Assembly (NCBI GenBank): GCA_905221605.1
Contig: CAJNDS010002161.1
Coordinates: 118,763 to 182,762 of the forward strand
Direction of reading: 5' to 3'
Source of the DNA: Symbiodinium natans
Taxonomy: Eukaryota > Sar > Dinophyceae > Suessiales > Symbiodiniaceae
DNA length: 64,000 nucleotides
This document shows positions 51,338-62,261 of the stretch, piece by piece. Made by a program: the position numbers and the translations under genes. The first letter of the stretch is position 1. Every line of letters starts with the position of its first letter. The notes beneath the pieces were generated by a model, which saw nothing but the letters and a program-made list of their open reading frames with translations, was not told the DNA's origin and ran no database searches.

Positions 51338-52723
51338 TCAGGCAGAGAGTGGAGGCAGAGTGTGTGGCACAAACGGGCCCAGGGAAAAAAAAAGGGAAGA
51401 AAAGACAAAACGATTGTTCCCCCCCCCCCCCTCGCCCCCGTTTCTTCTCCGAGGTGCCTGCTCGTAGGCCTGGTGGAGCAGCTGCTCGAGGCGCTCTTGG
51501 GCCGCCTTGTCCAATTGGAACGTCTTGGCAAAGTTCCGCGAGAGCACTGCCAAGTCGTCGCCCTCGTGCACTCCGATGCGCCCTGTCCGTCCAGGCCCGA
51601 CCTTGACATCGACGTACACCAGGGGCTTCTCACGCCCGCTGCGCTCAAAGGCGCAAGAGAAAGGCTGCATTCCCAGGCGTCTCAAACGCTCGTAGTTCTC
51701 GCCGCTTGGGATGTGGCTGCTCCTCTCTCTCTTCTCTTGATGCTGCTTGTGAGCATTCTTCATTCGAGCAACCGTCGCATCGAAGTTGCGAACCTGCGGC
51801 CGCGGCGATGGGCGAAACGACCGGAAGGATGCCACCAGCTGGGGTCTGAAAGTACATTCCCGCATCTCCTCCAGCTCCTTCAGTTGCTTGATCTCATCCT
51901 CAAGCTGCGCCCCTTCGCGGGCGGCAAAGATGGCCTGGTGGTACAAAAGATGGCAACGGGAAACTGGCTTCCGAGCTGACAAAGGTCTTTGCGGACGTTT
52001 TTGAGGCTGTGGAACCTCCTCAGGTGCGGCTCCTTCATGTTCTAATGCACGGCGATGGCAGGATTGCGTTGTGGCACGACAGTGTCTGTTTGACAGCATT
52101 CTTGTAAATGCTCTGGACAGTTGCCACTCGAGCTGGTGGAAGCACTCATCCTCCAAGCTCAAGGGTGTCAATGAAGGCGAAGGCCGATCTGGCTGGTGAG
52201 CCACAGTGTCCAGAGCTGTCAGCAGAAACTCGAGCAGCCTACCAAGTTGGATCATTCCAGTCTCTTCCCTGTCCAAAAGCAAGGCCAGCTTCTCACAAAA
52301 GACCTGTTCATCACGTGCCGAAAGAAAGTCCATTTCTTCCAGCACAGTACCCAGCTTCACTCTGGGGATTGCAAGCATGTGACTTTGTGCCGGCGACTCA
52401 ATGTAACATTGCGGTGCACATTTGCAGAATGCTGCACGAAGTTCTCGCTCCAGACGAGCATGACAGAGTGCTTTGGACGTGCGGCCCAGCTTCGGCTGTG
52501 ACTGCTGCAGTAAACTGAACCAAGCCTCTTGCTCGCGAAGTTGCTGTCGGTGTTTTCTTTCCTCTGCCTCGCGGTACAACGCCTCGTCTAGCCCTGGTAG
52601 GACCGTGGGCACGCCCACAGACACCACGGGTCCCGTGCCCGCATCCTTCCATTCCTTAAAGGAATGTCCACAAGGTCTCATTGCATAGCGACACCATGTG
52701 ACACCATTGATGACACCACTCAA
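51338..52723 (-). CDS. Unnamed protein with EF-hand-like stretch and conserved VGPGRTGRIGV tail, long single exon
   Basis: An uninterrupted minus frame of 461 codons; real coding probably ends near 51455, where Gln-Ala codons are followed by a C13/G13 intron-like tract (possible CAG/GC donor). Rough residues: 30-75 charged helix (EALYREAEERKHRQQLREQE); 130-170 EMDFLSARDEQVFCEKLALL then DREETGMIQLGRLLEFLL, resembling a degenerate EF-hand; 265-300 coiled coil ending RECTFRPQL, a CTFxPxL-type motif seen in ciliary/centrosomal proteins; 365-420 PLVYVDVKVGPGRTGRIGVH, EGDD and NFAKTFQLDK. I recognise the tail as recurrent in alveolate proteins but know no established name. Location at the cilium or basal body is a guess. 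The upstream start may be a splice acceptor rather than the first Met. Confidence 0.75.
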   Translation of the reverse strand: MSGVINGVTWCRYAMRPCGHSFKEWKDAGTGPVVSVGVPTVLPGLDEALYREAEERKHRQQLREQEAWFSLLQQSQPKLGRTSKALCHARLERELRAAFCKCAPQCYIESPAQSHMLAIPRVKLGTVLEEMDFLSARDEQVFCEKLALLLDREETGMIQLGRLLEFLLTALDTVAHQPDRPSPSLTPLSLEDECFHQLEWQLSRAFTRMLSNRHCRATTQSCHRRALEHEGAAPEEVPQPQKRPQRPLSARKPVSRCHLLYHQAIFAAREGAQLEDEIKQLKELEEMRECTFRPQLVASFRSFRPSPRPQVRNFDATVARMKNAHKQHQEKRERSSHIPSGENYERLRRLGMQPFSCAFERSGREKPLVYVDVKVGPGRTGRIGVHEGDDLAVLSRNFAKTFQLDKAAQERLEQLLHQAYEQAPRRRNGGEGGGGNNRFVFSSLFFSLGPFVPHTLPPLSA

Positions 52724-52739
52724 TTATACGTATTTTGTA

Positions 52740-55460
52740 CCAAGAGAGTACAAGTTCGTAACCAGCATATTGTGCAAGAACCACAAATGGATTGTGCAGC
52801 TTGGAAGGTTTACAAAACCATGAACCAGAACAGGTACAAATGATGTGTTGCGATTTTTGGGATTCGACTTGCATGCTTGCGGTTGGAACATTGCTTGAAC
52901 TTCACAACCCCCGTGTTAAAAAGCTCGACTGCAAATATAAATTTATCAACCACGAAAACGGCACAGGCACGCATGTCCACGAACCAACCCACCATGAACG
53001 GGTCTGCCCGACTTGGTGATAACCGCGCAGCCTACAAAAAGGACCACAGGACGGTCTAAGGCGACTGTGCATGTCACAACAAGTGACAAACTGTTTCAGA
53101 CACCTTCATGAGCAATACGGTTCGCAGGTGCTGCAGAAATTGGTTGCACAACATGCTGCACCCCGATTTTGCAAAGGGGCAATCAAGCATGCCAAGAGAT
53201 TTCTTCTAGGGGCAGGTACATTTTGAGGCAAAAATGGCACTTCATGAGGAGCGGCACAGCGTTCTCCAAACACGTCGACGAAAAACATGCTTTTGGAGGT
53301 GCAAAACATCTTACTTTGCATCGGTTGGTCGGTTTAGTCGTTTGGTCACACATGCCGCGCGAGTTGCTAACACAAGCGGAAAACATGCCGAGCATGTGTC
53401 TCCAAGATTCTCCAAGGTTGAAAAGGATTTCTGCTGACCGATCTTCTGTCCGCATGAAAACAACACTACAAGTAACGACACGTGACTAAGTGGTTCACAA
53501 CACCTCCACAAGAAAAATCACGGGCTTTAAGGATAAGCGTTGGTTCCAAAAAACTTTAAAACTAAAACTTGAGCCGGTAACGAAGTAAAAAGGTCTGTGC
53601 TCGACTCGGACTGCATCTTCTTTCCCAGCGTTGATTGTGGGAGTGTCTGCTTGAAGTCTCAGGCACACGGCACGGCGCACCAAGAAGCAGGTAGGAAGGG
53701 GCTCACAGTAAAGGCCTTCGGGCCGCTGTAAGCCGCTGTGTTGCTCCAAGGCCGGTTTCCTCTTGCTGAGGTTTTGTTCAGGCCTTTTGTGCTTTTGTTG
53801 CTTCTGGCAGAGGTGTGCAGGTATCTTTCCTGCGAACAGGGGACATTAAACTTAGCACATGACATGCTTGCAAAGGCGAGTGTAGGCCTTTTCCTTTGCT
53901 GGTGCACTGGTAGGTAATCCTGGCTGTTTGGGCGGCCTTTGAGAGGAATGTCGCTGTCAGCCTTCAGGGCAAACGGATGGGGTGATTTTCCGTCCTAGAA
54001 GCCGTGCCACTAGCCGAGCCCTCCTTCGGCTTCAGGCCTTAGGGCAGTGACAGGAAGTGTCGCTGACCCTCTGAGCAGGTAGCAGGGAGCTGGAAGCATC
54101 GAGGGGTTCCCTTTTTCCGCCTCGTGAAGTTCCTGCGAAAGAGTGCTCCGCATTTTTCACGACCTCTCTCACTTTGACTCTGGGGTCCTGTTTAAATTAG
54201 GTGCGCGACTCGAACAGCTTCGGCGACGCGAGAGAAAAGTCATGTCCGGCTCAAGTTTCGGCTCAACCCCGGTGAGATGTTGAGGTAGCTGAGTGGTAGG
54301 TAGCAAACCTGGGTTCCGAGGCCGCCAACCTGCTTGTGGGAAACAGGCCTTTCGTAATCCCAACTTTAGCTTCAGTGCCATAACTACCCGTGAGGTGTAT
54401 CCTTTGAGGATTCTCCTCGACCTCCGTGCGAGGTGCAAAACGTCCTCATCAGATAATGAATCTCCGTGCCCTGCATCCCTGCCTTGAACTTGAGCCCATA
54501 AGCCCGAAGCCGGACTAAGCATAAAACTGCTTCGCTTGTGCACTGAATGGTCCAACACCCTTTACGCGGTCGCCCTAGCCAGGGGACTGTGGGAATCCTT
54601 GCCACAACCAGGGGAAGACCTGGCTGCTTGTGCAGTGGCTGTCCTTCCACGTAGGGAAGGGTTGCTGCAAGCCTTCGTGGTCCGAGAGTTCCCCTGATTG
54701 CGTGAGTGTGAGTGAGCGAGAGAGTGAGTGTGAGTGTGTCCCTCACCGCTCTTTTAGTAACTTTAGTATCGTGCAGGTGCGGGATTCAGGGTGACAGCTT
54801 CGGGCTGGAGAGGATTGAAGAGTTTCGGGTTCGTTGGTCATCCGGCATGCGGATTTTCAGCGAGGTCTCTTGAACTTGTCACGGCAGAGATCCACCCACC
54901 ATGTCGTCAGCGAGCCGGAGAGACCTGTCACGGTACACTTATCGCAGGCAAAAGTGGAAGTTTGAACCCGAGTCTGAGTCTCATCTACAAGGTGTGCAAT
55001 GTGTATGCAAAGTCAAGCAACAAGCACAACCGTAAGCTTTTTCGCGAAGTCATGCGCATGTTTCTCCTTGCGCCGGCTGCACCTGCCAGTGCGAACGACC
55101 TGTGTCGTGCCTGCCAACGCGTCTTGGCAGGGCCCAAGCCGCAGCCTTCTGTGGTTGTCGAACAGATGATTTCTGTGTGGGTGGCGCCGAGAAGGGATCA
55201 GGCAACAACAACATCAGGAAAATGTTCGATTCTCACAGAGCGCATGAGTATTCAAAGTATTCCAAATCGAAGCATGAACAGCCCAAGTAGGACAGTCACA
55301 GAATGAAATCACGCGTGTTTGTCCAAGCTTACGCGCCGCCCCCAGTGCGAGAGCAGGAAAAGTTAGTCCTTGAGTGTTTTTGTTTGGTAGAGTGGGAGTG
55401 TAAAAAAAACCATGATTTTCAACACGGTAGCGAAGCTCCCTGGATCAGACCCTTTGGGAG
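52740..55460. other. No confidently recognised gene
   Basis: Open frames exist on both strands (for example 54791-55306 plus, with SLSLIYKVCNVYAKSSNKHN) but none shows a known domain, and none could be joined to others. GAGTGTGAGTG-type repeats occur at about 54706-54740. Confidence 0.4.
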
Positions 55461-55462
55461 CG

Positions 55463-56250
55463 ATGATGAAGTTACCAGAACTAGAGAGAATAGCGATCGC
55501 AATGGCTGCCCTGGTTTTGGCCTTTGCGCTGGCATTTCTGGCGCGAGACCTGACGAGAGAGAAGAGATCATGAAGGTCAGTACAAGAAAGAACCTGTGAT
55601 GGAAGAAGATGAGCTGCCGAAGCTCTACTACGCCCCCTCGGGAGAGCGAACTCATGCAAGAAGAGATTGCAATGGTTTCAGAATAGCATGATCGTGAACA
55701 CAGCGATCCCCTGCAGAGTGTGTTGTGCCCCGACAAGATGTTCCTCCTGGAAAGAAGAAGACAAGAAGAGAGAGCAACATTTGTACAAGCTGCAGGAAGA
55801 TGGTTGTGGCTGAAGGTGTTCCTAGCCGGAGTCCTTCTAGCAACCTCCTTCACAGTGATCTTCGTGGCGAATGAAAGAGATGGAACTTCCATCGTCGAGA
55901 ATGTCAAAAGGATTACCTCGGTGGATGTAGTGCCTGCCGGGATGAACCAAAAGAAGATTGCCTCGGTGAACCAGTATGAGACAAGTATGTCGACTACGAG
56001 ATTGAAAGAAAAGAAACAGAAGAAGAAAGCGATCAGACGGAGCTGGCGAGTTGGTTAAGCATCCTCAGAAACCCCGATACGAAAATTCGAGAAGTATGTC
56101 GAGACAAAGTTCGACCATGGTTTCCTCGAGCCCTACTACACGATCGTGGACAGCGTGGAGTACAAGAATGCTGGAAAGAGAGAGATAAAGAATGACAAGC
56201 TCGGGATGATTCTCCACTCAAAGAACAGAGACATTGTCAAGTGTGTGAAG
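55463..56250 (+). CDS. Small plus-strand gene for membrane protein(s), unknown family
   Basis: Exon-like plus frames follow closely. First MMKLPELERIAIAMAALVLA, continuing FALAFLARDLTREKR (55463-55573), one transmembrane helix with a charged tail. Then YKKEPVMEEDELPKLYYAPS (about 55590-55660). Then WLWLKVFLAGVLLATSFTVI with flanks from about 55700 to 55985, a second hydrophobic helix. Then YVDYEIERKETEEESDQTEL (from 55987) and KYVETKFDHGFLEPYYTIVD (to about 56205). They change frame as exons would, but the joins are not proven. No homolog is recognised. It is the best plus-strand gene candidate in the window. Confidence 0.45.
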
Positions 56251-56829
56251 TACCTTGCATTTTTTGCAGGAAGAAGCCTTGGGCCCGTGACGAGCTACGT
56301 CGCGCGCACGTGTCACCAACATTCTACTTGTCACCCGGATAGGCATGGTTACATGGATCAATCTATAATTTTGGGCCAAAGTCAAACAAAAGAAAAGAGA
56401 GAAGAAGGAAAAGACAAACTCTCAACCCTTTGTCCACACAGCTCGCACTCTTTTTCTTTTTCTCAACTGGCGGTAGGCTGCTTCTGTTCGCAACTATCCC
56501 ACCGTGGCTACTACCCCCCAAGGTCTTGAGCCTAGCGGCACAGTAGTGGTGAAAAATGTGCATATTGTTACACCCTCAACCGAACATCATTCACTTTGGA
56601 ATGTGCGTCGGTTTTTCTTAAAACACATTTTTCTTAACAAGGCATGTGCCTTCAGCTCGCTCTTCTCAGAAGCGGCCCGTAGCTTCGGCTCTTTAGCCTT
56701 CATTCCTTTCTCGCGTTTCCGTAGAACAACTTCTCAACACTTCAAACACAGGAGGGTCTTTGTGAAACACGATGCAACATGCACCTCGTCTTGCTGCCTT
56801 TTCACAAGCTTGTTCTTTCTTTCCTTTTA

Positions 56830-58020
56830 GATGCTTTCATGGGCGTTATCGTACGCCCTCACGGATCTTTCGAATTCCTTTTCTTTTTCCAGCGTCTTCT
56901 TCACAATGGCTCGCTCTCACCATCTTATATTCATTTCTATTAAATACATAAAATTCTTCATCAACAATTTACATACTCTTCCAATTATCACTAATATATA
57001 TATATATATATATATATTCAATATACAAATATATAACGGTACAATACAATATAACACAATATATACCAGTAGTTCTCCATGAATTATACCAACAGGACCT
57101 GCCCAATCCCATGGATCATCAACTCCCCACTCACGCATACTATGCATAAATTATGCATACTAAATGCAAAAATATATAAAACATAAATAAATGAATGAAT
57201 ATATATTGATAATCGACTCAATATCCATATTTTTATATTATATTCTAATATACTTAATGACATTTCAAATGCAAAAACCAAAAATACAATCCAATATTTT
57301 CAAAATAATTCATATAAACTATATGTGAGGCCAGTTTCCTCAAAAAATAATGGTATAATTAATATCCATAACATTGATGCATCCAAAATTTTTTGACAAT
57401 AAATACAATGACCATGATAGTCTATATTTTCTCGTTGTAAACACCCCTAAAATTGGATATCGATATAAGTAATAAACCAAACAAAAAATATTACATATAT
57501 ATATATATATATTACCTATAATTGCATTAATTACTTCATTTGATTCTCTATTAAAATCATCAATGCCTTCACCCTTAAAATAAAATAGTCTTGTTTCATG
57601 CACTAACATTAATTTCCCATGACCAAATGTTGCCATTAATATTGTGTTTTGATTATTAAATATTGGTCCAACATCAGTAAGCATTGCTTCAAATCTGTTT
57701 GTAATACCATAACATTGTATTTGTTTGTAAAACATGTGTATCTGATGGGGATAACACTGAAATTGCTTGCATGTTTTTTTGAACTTTCATTTTTTAACTT
57801 TATTTCAAAGTTTTACAAGTTACACCAATTATATTACTAATATTGTATTATGATTTTGAACCATTTTAGAGTTTACACAAAACAAAGAATGTATTCAATT
57901 AATAAAAACAAAGAATATATATGTATTTAATCACCACAAATAACCTTTACAAAACGAGTTAATTTGAAACAAATCAGATTGAATACTATTAATATTGTTA
58001 ATAAATAAAATTCTTCGAAA
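56830..58020. other. AT-rich island
   Basis: Composition drops abruptly to mostly A and T, with (AT)n runs at about 56994-57018 and 57494-57512, unlike the GC-balanced flanks. It carries one exon-like minus frame (57516-57694, listed separately). The edges are not marked by visible terminal repeats. Confidence 0.8.
57516..57694 (-). CDS. Exon-like ORF in the AT-rich island, unknown protein
   Basis: Between an acceptor (TTACAAACAG) and a canonical GTAATA donor the minus strand reads RFEAMLTDVGPIFNNQNTIL, then MATFGHGKLMLVHETRLFYF and KGEGIDDFNRESNEVINAII. This is a natural protein sequence in AT-rich codons. Its GT donor and codon use differ from the neighbouring genes, which favour GC donors. 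No family is recognised. Confidence 0.5.
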
Positions 58021-58774
58021 TCCGTCGCCTGGTTCTTTCAATCCTTCTCGTCCTTTCTTTTCTTCAACTCTTCCTTGCGTTTTCGTCCGCATCCGCCTTT
58101 CTCTCTTCCATCACTTCTCGATGCTTTCTTGTCCACTTCTTCTTCTTCTGCATTCGGCTTTGTTCATTTTTTTCTTTTCCAATTCTTCAATTCTCACCAT
58201 TTCTCCGCTCGCCTTGACCTTCGGTCAGGCACAAAAGCTTTAAATCGAAACGCTGCGGACACACATAAAAACAACCATTCCACACATCACTGCTGTTATG
58301 AACACGACGCTGCAACCAGTCTGTTTGTGGTGTTCGTAGACAACTCCATGTCTCCATTCATCGGCTTTGCAAGCTTCATAATGGCTTTTTCAACACGAAC
58401 ATAAAATCTGGTTGTTCTGGAGCTAGAACAGCAACATTCCAACTTCTTATCGAAAGATATGGTGTTCTTCAGCACTCAGCTCTTCTTGCCAGTCTTTGCT
58501 TCTCTCATTTCTCGACCGCCGTCTGGCAATCTTTCCGCAGCTCCTTTCCAGTTCGAGTCTTCAACAGCTTCTTGATGTACTTTAAGTTCATCTCAGAAAC
58601 ACTGCACAGATACTGGAAAATAAAGACTTGGAAAAGGGCAAACACGAAAGTTATCTCAAAAAAAGAATGAAAAGGGACCAAAAATGAAAGGCCACGGAAA
58701 TTTAGAAGGCACCACTTCTTTGCCATGCACAGCACTTAAAAAACAGAGGTCTTTATTTTTTTGGTTGCGGTACC
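58020..58774. other. No recognisable gene
   Basis: TTCTTC-rich, pyrimidine-biased sequence at 58040-58200. Short frames only, no motif seen. Confidence 0.4.
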
Positions 58775-59355
58775 AAGTATTCAAGCCCCCCTTTAAGCAC
58801 CCCCTTTAAGCTCCCTTTAAGCCCCCGTTTAAGCCCCCCTTTAAGCCCCCCTCCTTTAAGACCCCCCGTTTTAAGGGGCTGCAAACCCCCCCTTTAAGCC
58901 CCTCTTTTTGAGCCTAATGCTTGCTGGGCCTTTGGGCAGCAATTTAAGAGGCGTTTCCTTGCTGGGCCTTCTGCGGAGAGATTAGGCAGCAGTTTAAGAG
59001 GCCAACACTGCTGGGCCTTTTTTGGAGGGTTTGGGCAGCTGTTTAAAAGGCGTAACACTTGCTGGGCCTTCTGCGGAGGGTTTAGGCACCCAAACCCTCC
59101 AAAAAAGGCCCAGCAAGTATTAGGCCTCTTAAACTGCTGCCTAAACCCTCCGCAGAAGGCCCAGCAAATTACGTCGTTTAAATTACTGCCCAAAGGCCCA
59201 GCAAGTATTAGGTCTCTTAAACTGCTGCCTAAACCCTCCACAGAGTGGGGGGGGCTTGGTTGCGGCTTTAGGGGGAAGCTTTAGGGGCGGTTTTAAGGGA
59301 GCTTAAAAAAGAGGAGCTTGAAGGGGGAGTTTGAAGCTCCTTAAAACGGGGGGGG
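58775..59355. repeat. Large imperfect palindrome with internal repeated units
   Basis: The left arm has CCCCCTTTAAG repeats (58780-58910), then units containing TGCTGGGCCTTCTGCGGAGG, TTTAGGCAGC and AGTTTAAGAGGC (58915-59080). The right arm holds their reverse complements (GGCCCAGCAAG, GCCTCTTAAACTGC, CCTAAACCCTCCGCAGAAGG) to 59240, then G-rich/CTTAAA sequence to 59355. The centre is near 59088. It could fold into a long hairpin. Confidence 0.85.
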
Positions 59356-60152
59356 TCCATCCTCCCCACCAGACATCGTGCCATTTTATGCGTTCCAAAC
59401 TAACGTATTTTTTAAGACGTCCAGCGCAGTCCCTCCAGGTTTACGGCAATCTGTTGACACTAAGCTTATGCCATTAAACCAGTCCGTTCGTTTCCGACGC
59501 TCCGAGCTGGACAAGGTGGCTAAGCAAGCGCAGATGACGAACTAACAGCAAACTTGCAGAAACCCAGCAAGGAACAGCCAAAACCAGCCTTGAACCGCCT
59601 TTCAAAGCCAATCAGGTGTTATGCTGTGCCCCTACCAACGGAGAAGCCCGGATTTGCAGTCAACAATTTCTTAAGCACTGGCATTTGCTCTGACACAGCA
59701 CAGTTCTTGTGGATCAGCTCTTGCACTTTTGGTGGATACCCCACACATGCCTTTGTTTTAGTGCTCATTGTGTGAAAACACAGCAGCAGCGCGCTGAACC
59801 CTCTTTTTCTCACGACTTGAGCCAAAGTCATAAGCCGGAGGCTTCGTCAGTGAAACTCTTTACACACAGGTGAAAACTCTGCTCTGCCACGTGTTCTCCA
59901 CAGCCACAAAACAAACTCAAACGTCAGTGGGAGTTCTCGGGACCTACCCAACTACACCTAAAGCAAGCAAAAACGTGCACAGTCACTTCTACAGCTTCCA
60001 GACACACATCCCTACAACTCAAGCACTTCAAAAGGCTTTCCCACTTAAAGCAGCACTCCCGTCGAGCCTCCAAGGCACAACTACGGAGTTCCTACAACTA
60101 CACACACACAACTCTGAGCCAGCATGCAGGACAACAAAGTTAACATGTCCTT
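59356..60152. other. No recognisable gene
   Basis: Only short frames without motifs. It is single copy, lying between the palindrome and the tandem duplication. Confidence 0.4.
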
Positions 60153-62261
60153 AGACAGGAACTTTCGTCTGCACGCTGCGAGGCGTAGCCACCCGAAGGG
60201 GCCGTTGGTCAAGGTGAAACTAAACTAAAAATTACCTCGCTTGAGGTGTTGCGTTCTCAGCTAGGCCCTCTCTCAGCTGCAACCCTCAGCACTCGCGAGG
60301 CCGAACTTTGCCCTCCGCATGCATTGCTGTTGAGGCACTTGTTGTGGCATCAGCCTCCGTAAGTTTGGCAATCCCCACTCAGCACTGGATGTTCTGTTCG
60401 AGGCATATTTCCTCAGCACATGCGAGGCCGCAAAGTGAAACACGTGAGGTATGAAAAACTGCTACTCCAGGTTCGTCCGCAGCTCCGGCTTTCTCGCACT
60501 TACTAACCGTGCCTTGCAGCCTCCCCCAAAGTAGCGTCACCCTGGCTTTCTCGCTCTTACTCACCAGTTGACCAATAATGCATCTCACGCGGTTGCTTCA
60601 TGGTAAAACTGCAGCTCGAGGTCCCGGCGTTCTCGCTCTTACTAACCCGGACCGACACTGCAGAGAAGCATTGACTGTTGTTCCCTCAGCGGAGGCGAGG
60701 CCGAACAACCATTCCGCTGCATCTGCGCAGCCAGGCCCTCAGCTCCTCACTGAGCCAGGGCTCTCTCTAGACAGAGTTCCCTTGCTGGCAAGCCCTCTAT
60801 CTCTATGTGACCCCCGCGGTGCCACGTATAAGCAGCTGCACCGCGTGTCTTAGGACCACAGTTTTCATTCGGATTTGTTGTTGTAGGCCTTCCAGTGCTT
60901 GAGGCCGAATCCAAACACCACATCTCACGTCACAAGGCTGGCAATTTGGCTCCAACATCTGAAGATAGTAACACATACTCTGCGTGGCGTCCGCGTGAGC
61001 TAGCCTGTCCTTTCTTTAGGAGTTCGGCTCCTTTCATCGCTTGTCTTACCACAGGTCTCTTTCGGTGGCCCGTACTCAGCAGCCAGCACATGTACCATCC
61101 TCAGACGCCAGAGCCGCCTTGCCCCAGCAAGTGCCCATACAAACCACTCACCATATAGTGAGAGCCAACATCTTCAAACAACCTCCAGCGGCCGTGCCGC
61201 GAGGACCTAAACATCTGCAAGGTTCCGCCTTGTCTGTGTGCACGGACAGACCCCAGCCCTTGCAGGAGACGTGGATGTAAACAAAAGCAGGCCTGCCATG
61301 TCCAGCAGGCTGATTACCATTGGTTGCCTTCAGATGGGAAAAGCGCGAAGATCGGGTAACCTCCATCTGAATCCTTTCCGGCCAATACCAACCCTTACAA
61401 ACCCTCAGCACGGAGCGAGGCCGAAGGAGGCTTCTTGGACTATTGGTTTTCCGGGGAGCAGCCACCACCAGCTGCTCTTCAACTTGCACTGCGCCGCACC
61501 ACAGTCCTACTGCAAGTTCCTTGGCAACGGTTTCTCAGTAGCACCAGTCAATGAGCTTTACGACACTGATGCCTCTGGTTATTTATGTCCAGGCAGATCC
61601 ACCAGGGTTGGGCCAAATCTTTTCTACCTGATTCTGCCTGCGAAGAAAATCCTGATGTGCTCAGCTTGCAGATCCCCGAAAACCTGCAAGCTTGGGCTCG
61701 AGCACACCGCAATTGTTCGGGACACTCCTGTCGCCACTGCAAGGATGCCTCTTGCAGTGCGACGTTGGCCTGCACTGTCTGCAGCGTGCCTGGCCGTTTC
61801 CCCCCGTGTTTCGGTCTCACCTTCGTTTTCCACACAAGTGAGCGAGGAACCCAAACTCACCTTCAGCACAGCCCTCAATCCAAATGAGGGTCGGTGGGTT
61901 TTGCTCACCCAGAGACAGCAGGAATCTCTGATGAGCAACAGGCTGCGAGGCTGCAACTCTCACTGTGACCCAGAGCAGACTGTAGGCCACAAGGTTCCCT
62001 CAGCAACGCGAGGACGAAAAGCTTCCCTCTAGCGAAGCGAGGCCGAAAACTGTGCACTCACGCCCTTCGTCGACGGCAGCAGTTGGCGGGCCGCCGCTCT
62101 ATGACAGCTTAGCCGGTCAGCCGGCCTACGAGCAAACACAGTTTTGCCAGGGCCTCAAAACGGAACCTACCCTTAGTTACAAGCCTCAGGGCCAGCCACA
62201 ACGGCACTAAAGACGCTCTCTACCTGAGCACCCCACCGGGGTTGAGCCGAAACCTTGAGCC
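60153..62261. repeat. Tandem duplication, copy 1 (2,109 bp)
   Basis: The sequence from AGACAGGAACTTTCGTCTGC to the base before its next occurrence at 62262 is repeated almost identically in copy 2. It includes a plus frame (61238-62032, 264 codons) without recognisable domains, and several copies of short motifs CCTCAGC...GCGAGGCCGAA and TTCTCGCTCTTACTAACC. No known gene or transposon is recognised. Confidence 0.95.

Noticed and set aside
59815-59836. ACTTGAGCCAAAGTCAT resembles the reverse complement of the dinoflagellate spliced leader
   Set aside because: Only the first 11 bases match; the rest differs and no donor follows. Likely chance. No full spliced-leader sequence was seen anywhere in the window.
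61238-62032. 264-codon plus ORF in the tandem duplication as a real gene
   Set aside because: No domain, and it is interrupted by a 10-bp deletion in the otherwise near-identical second copy. Kept only as part of the repeat.
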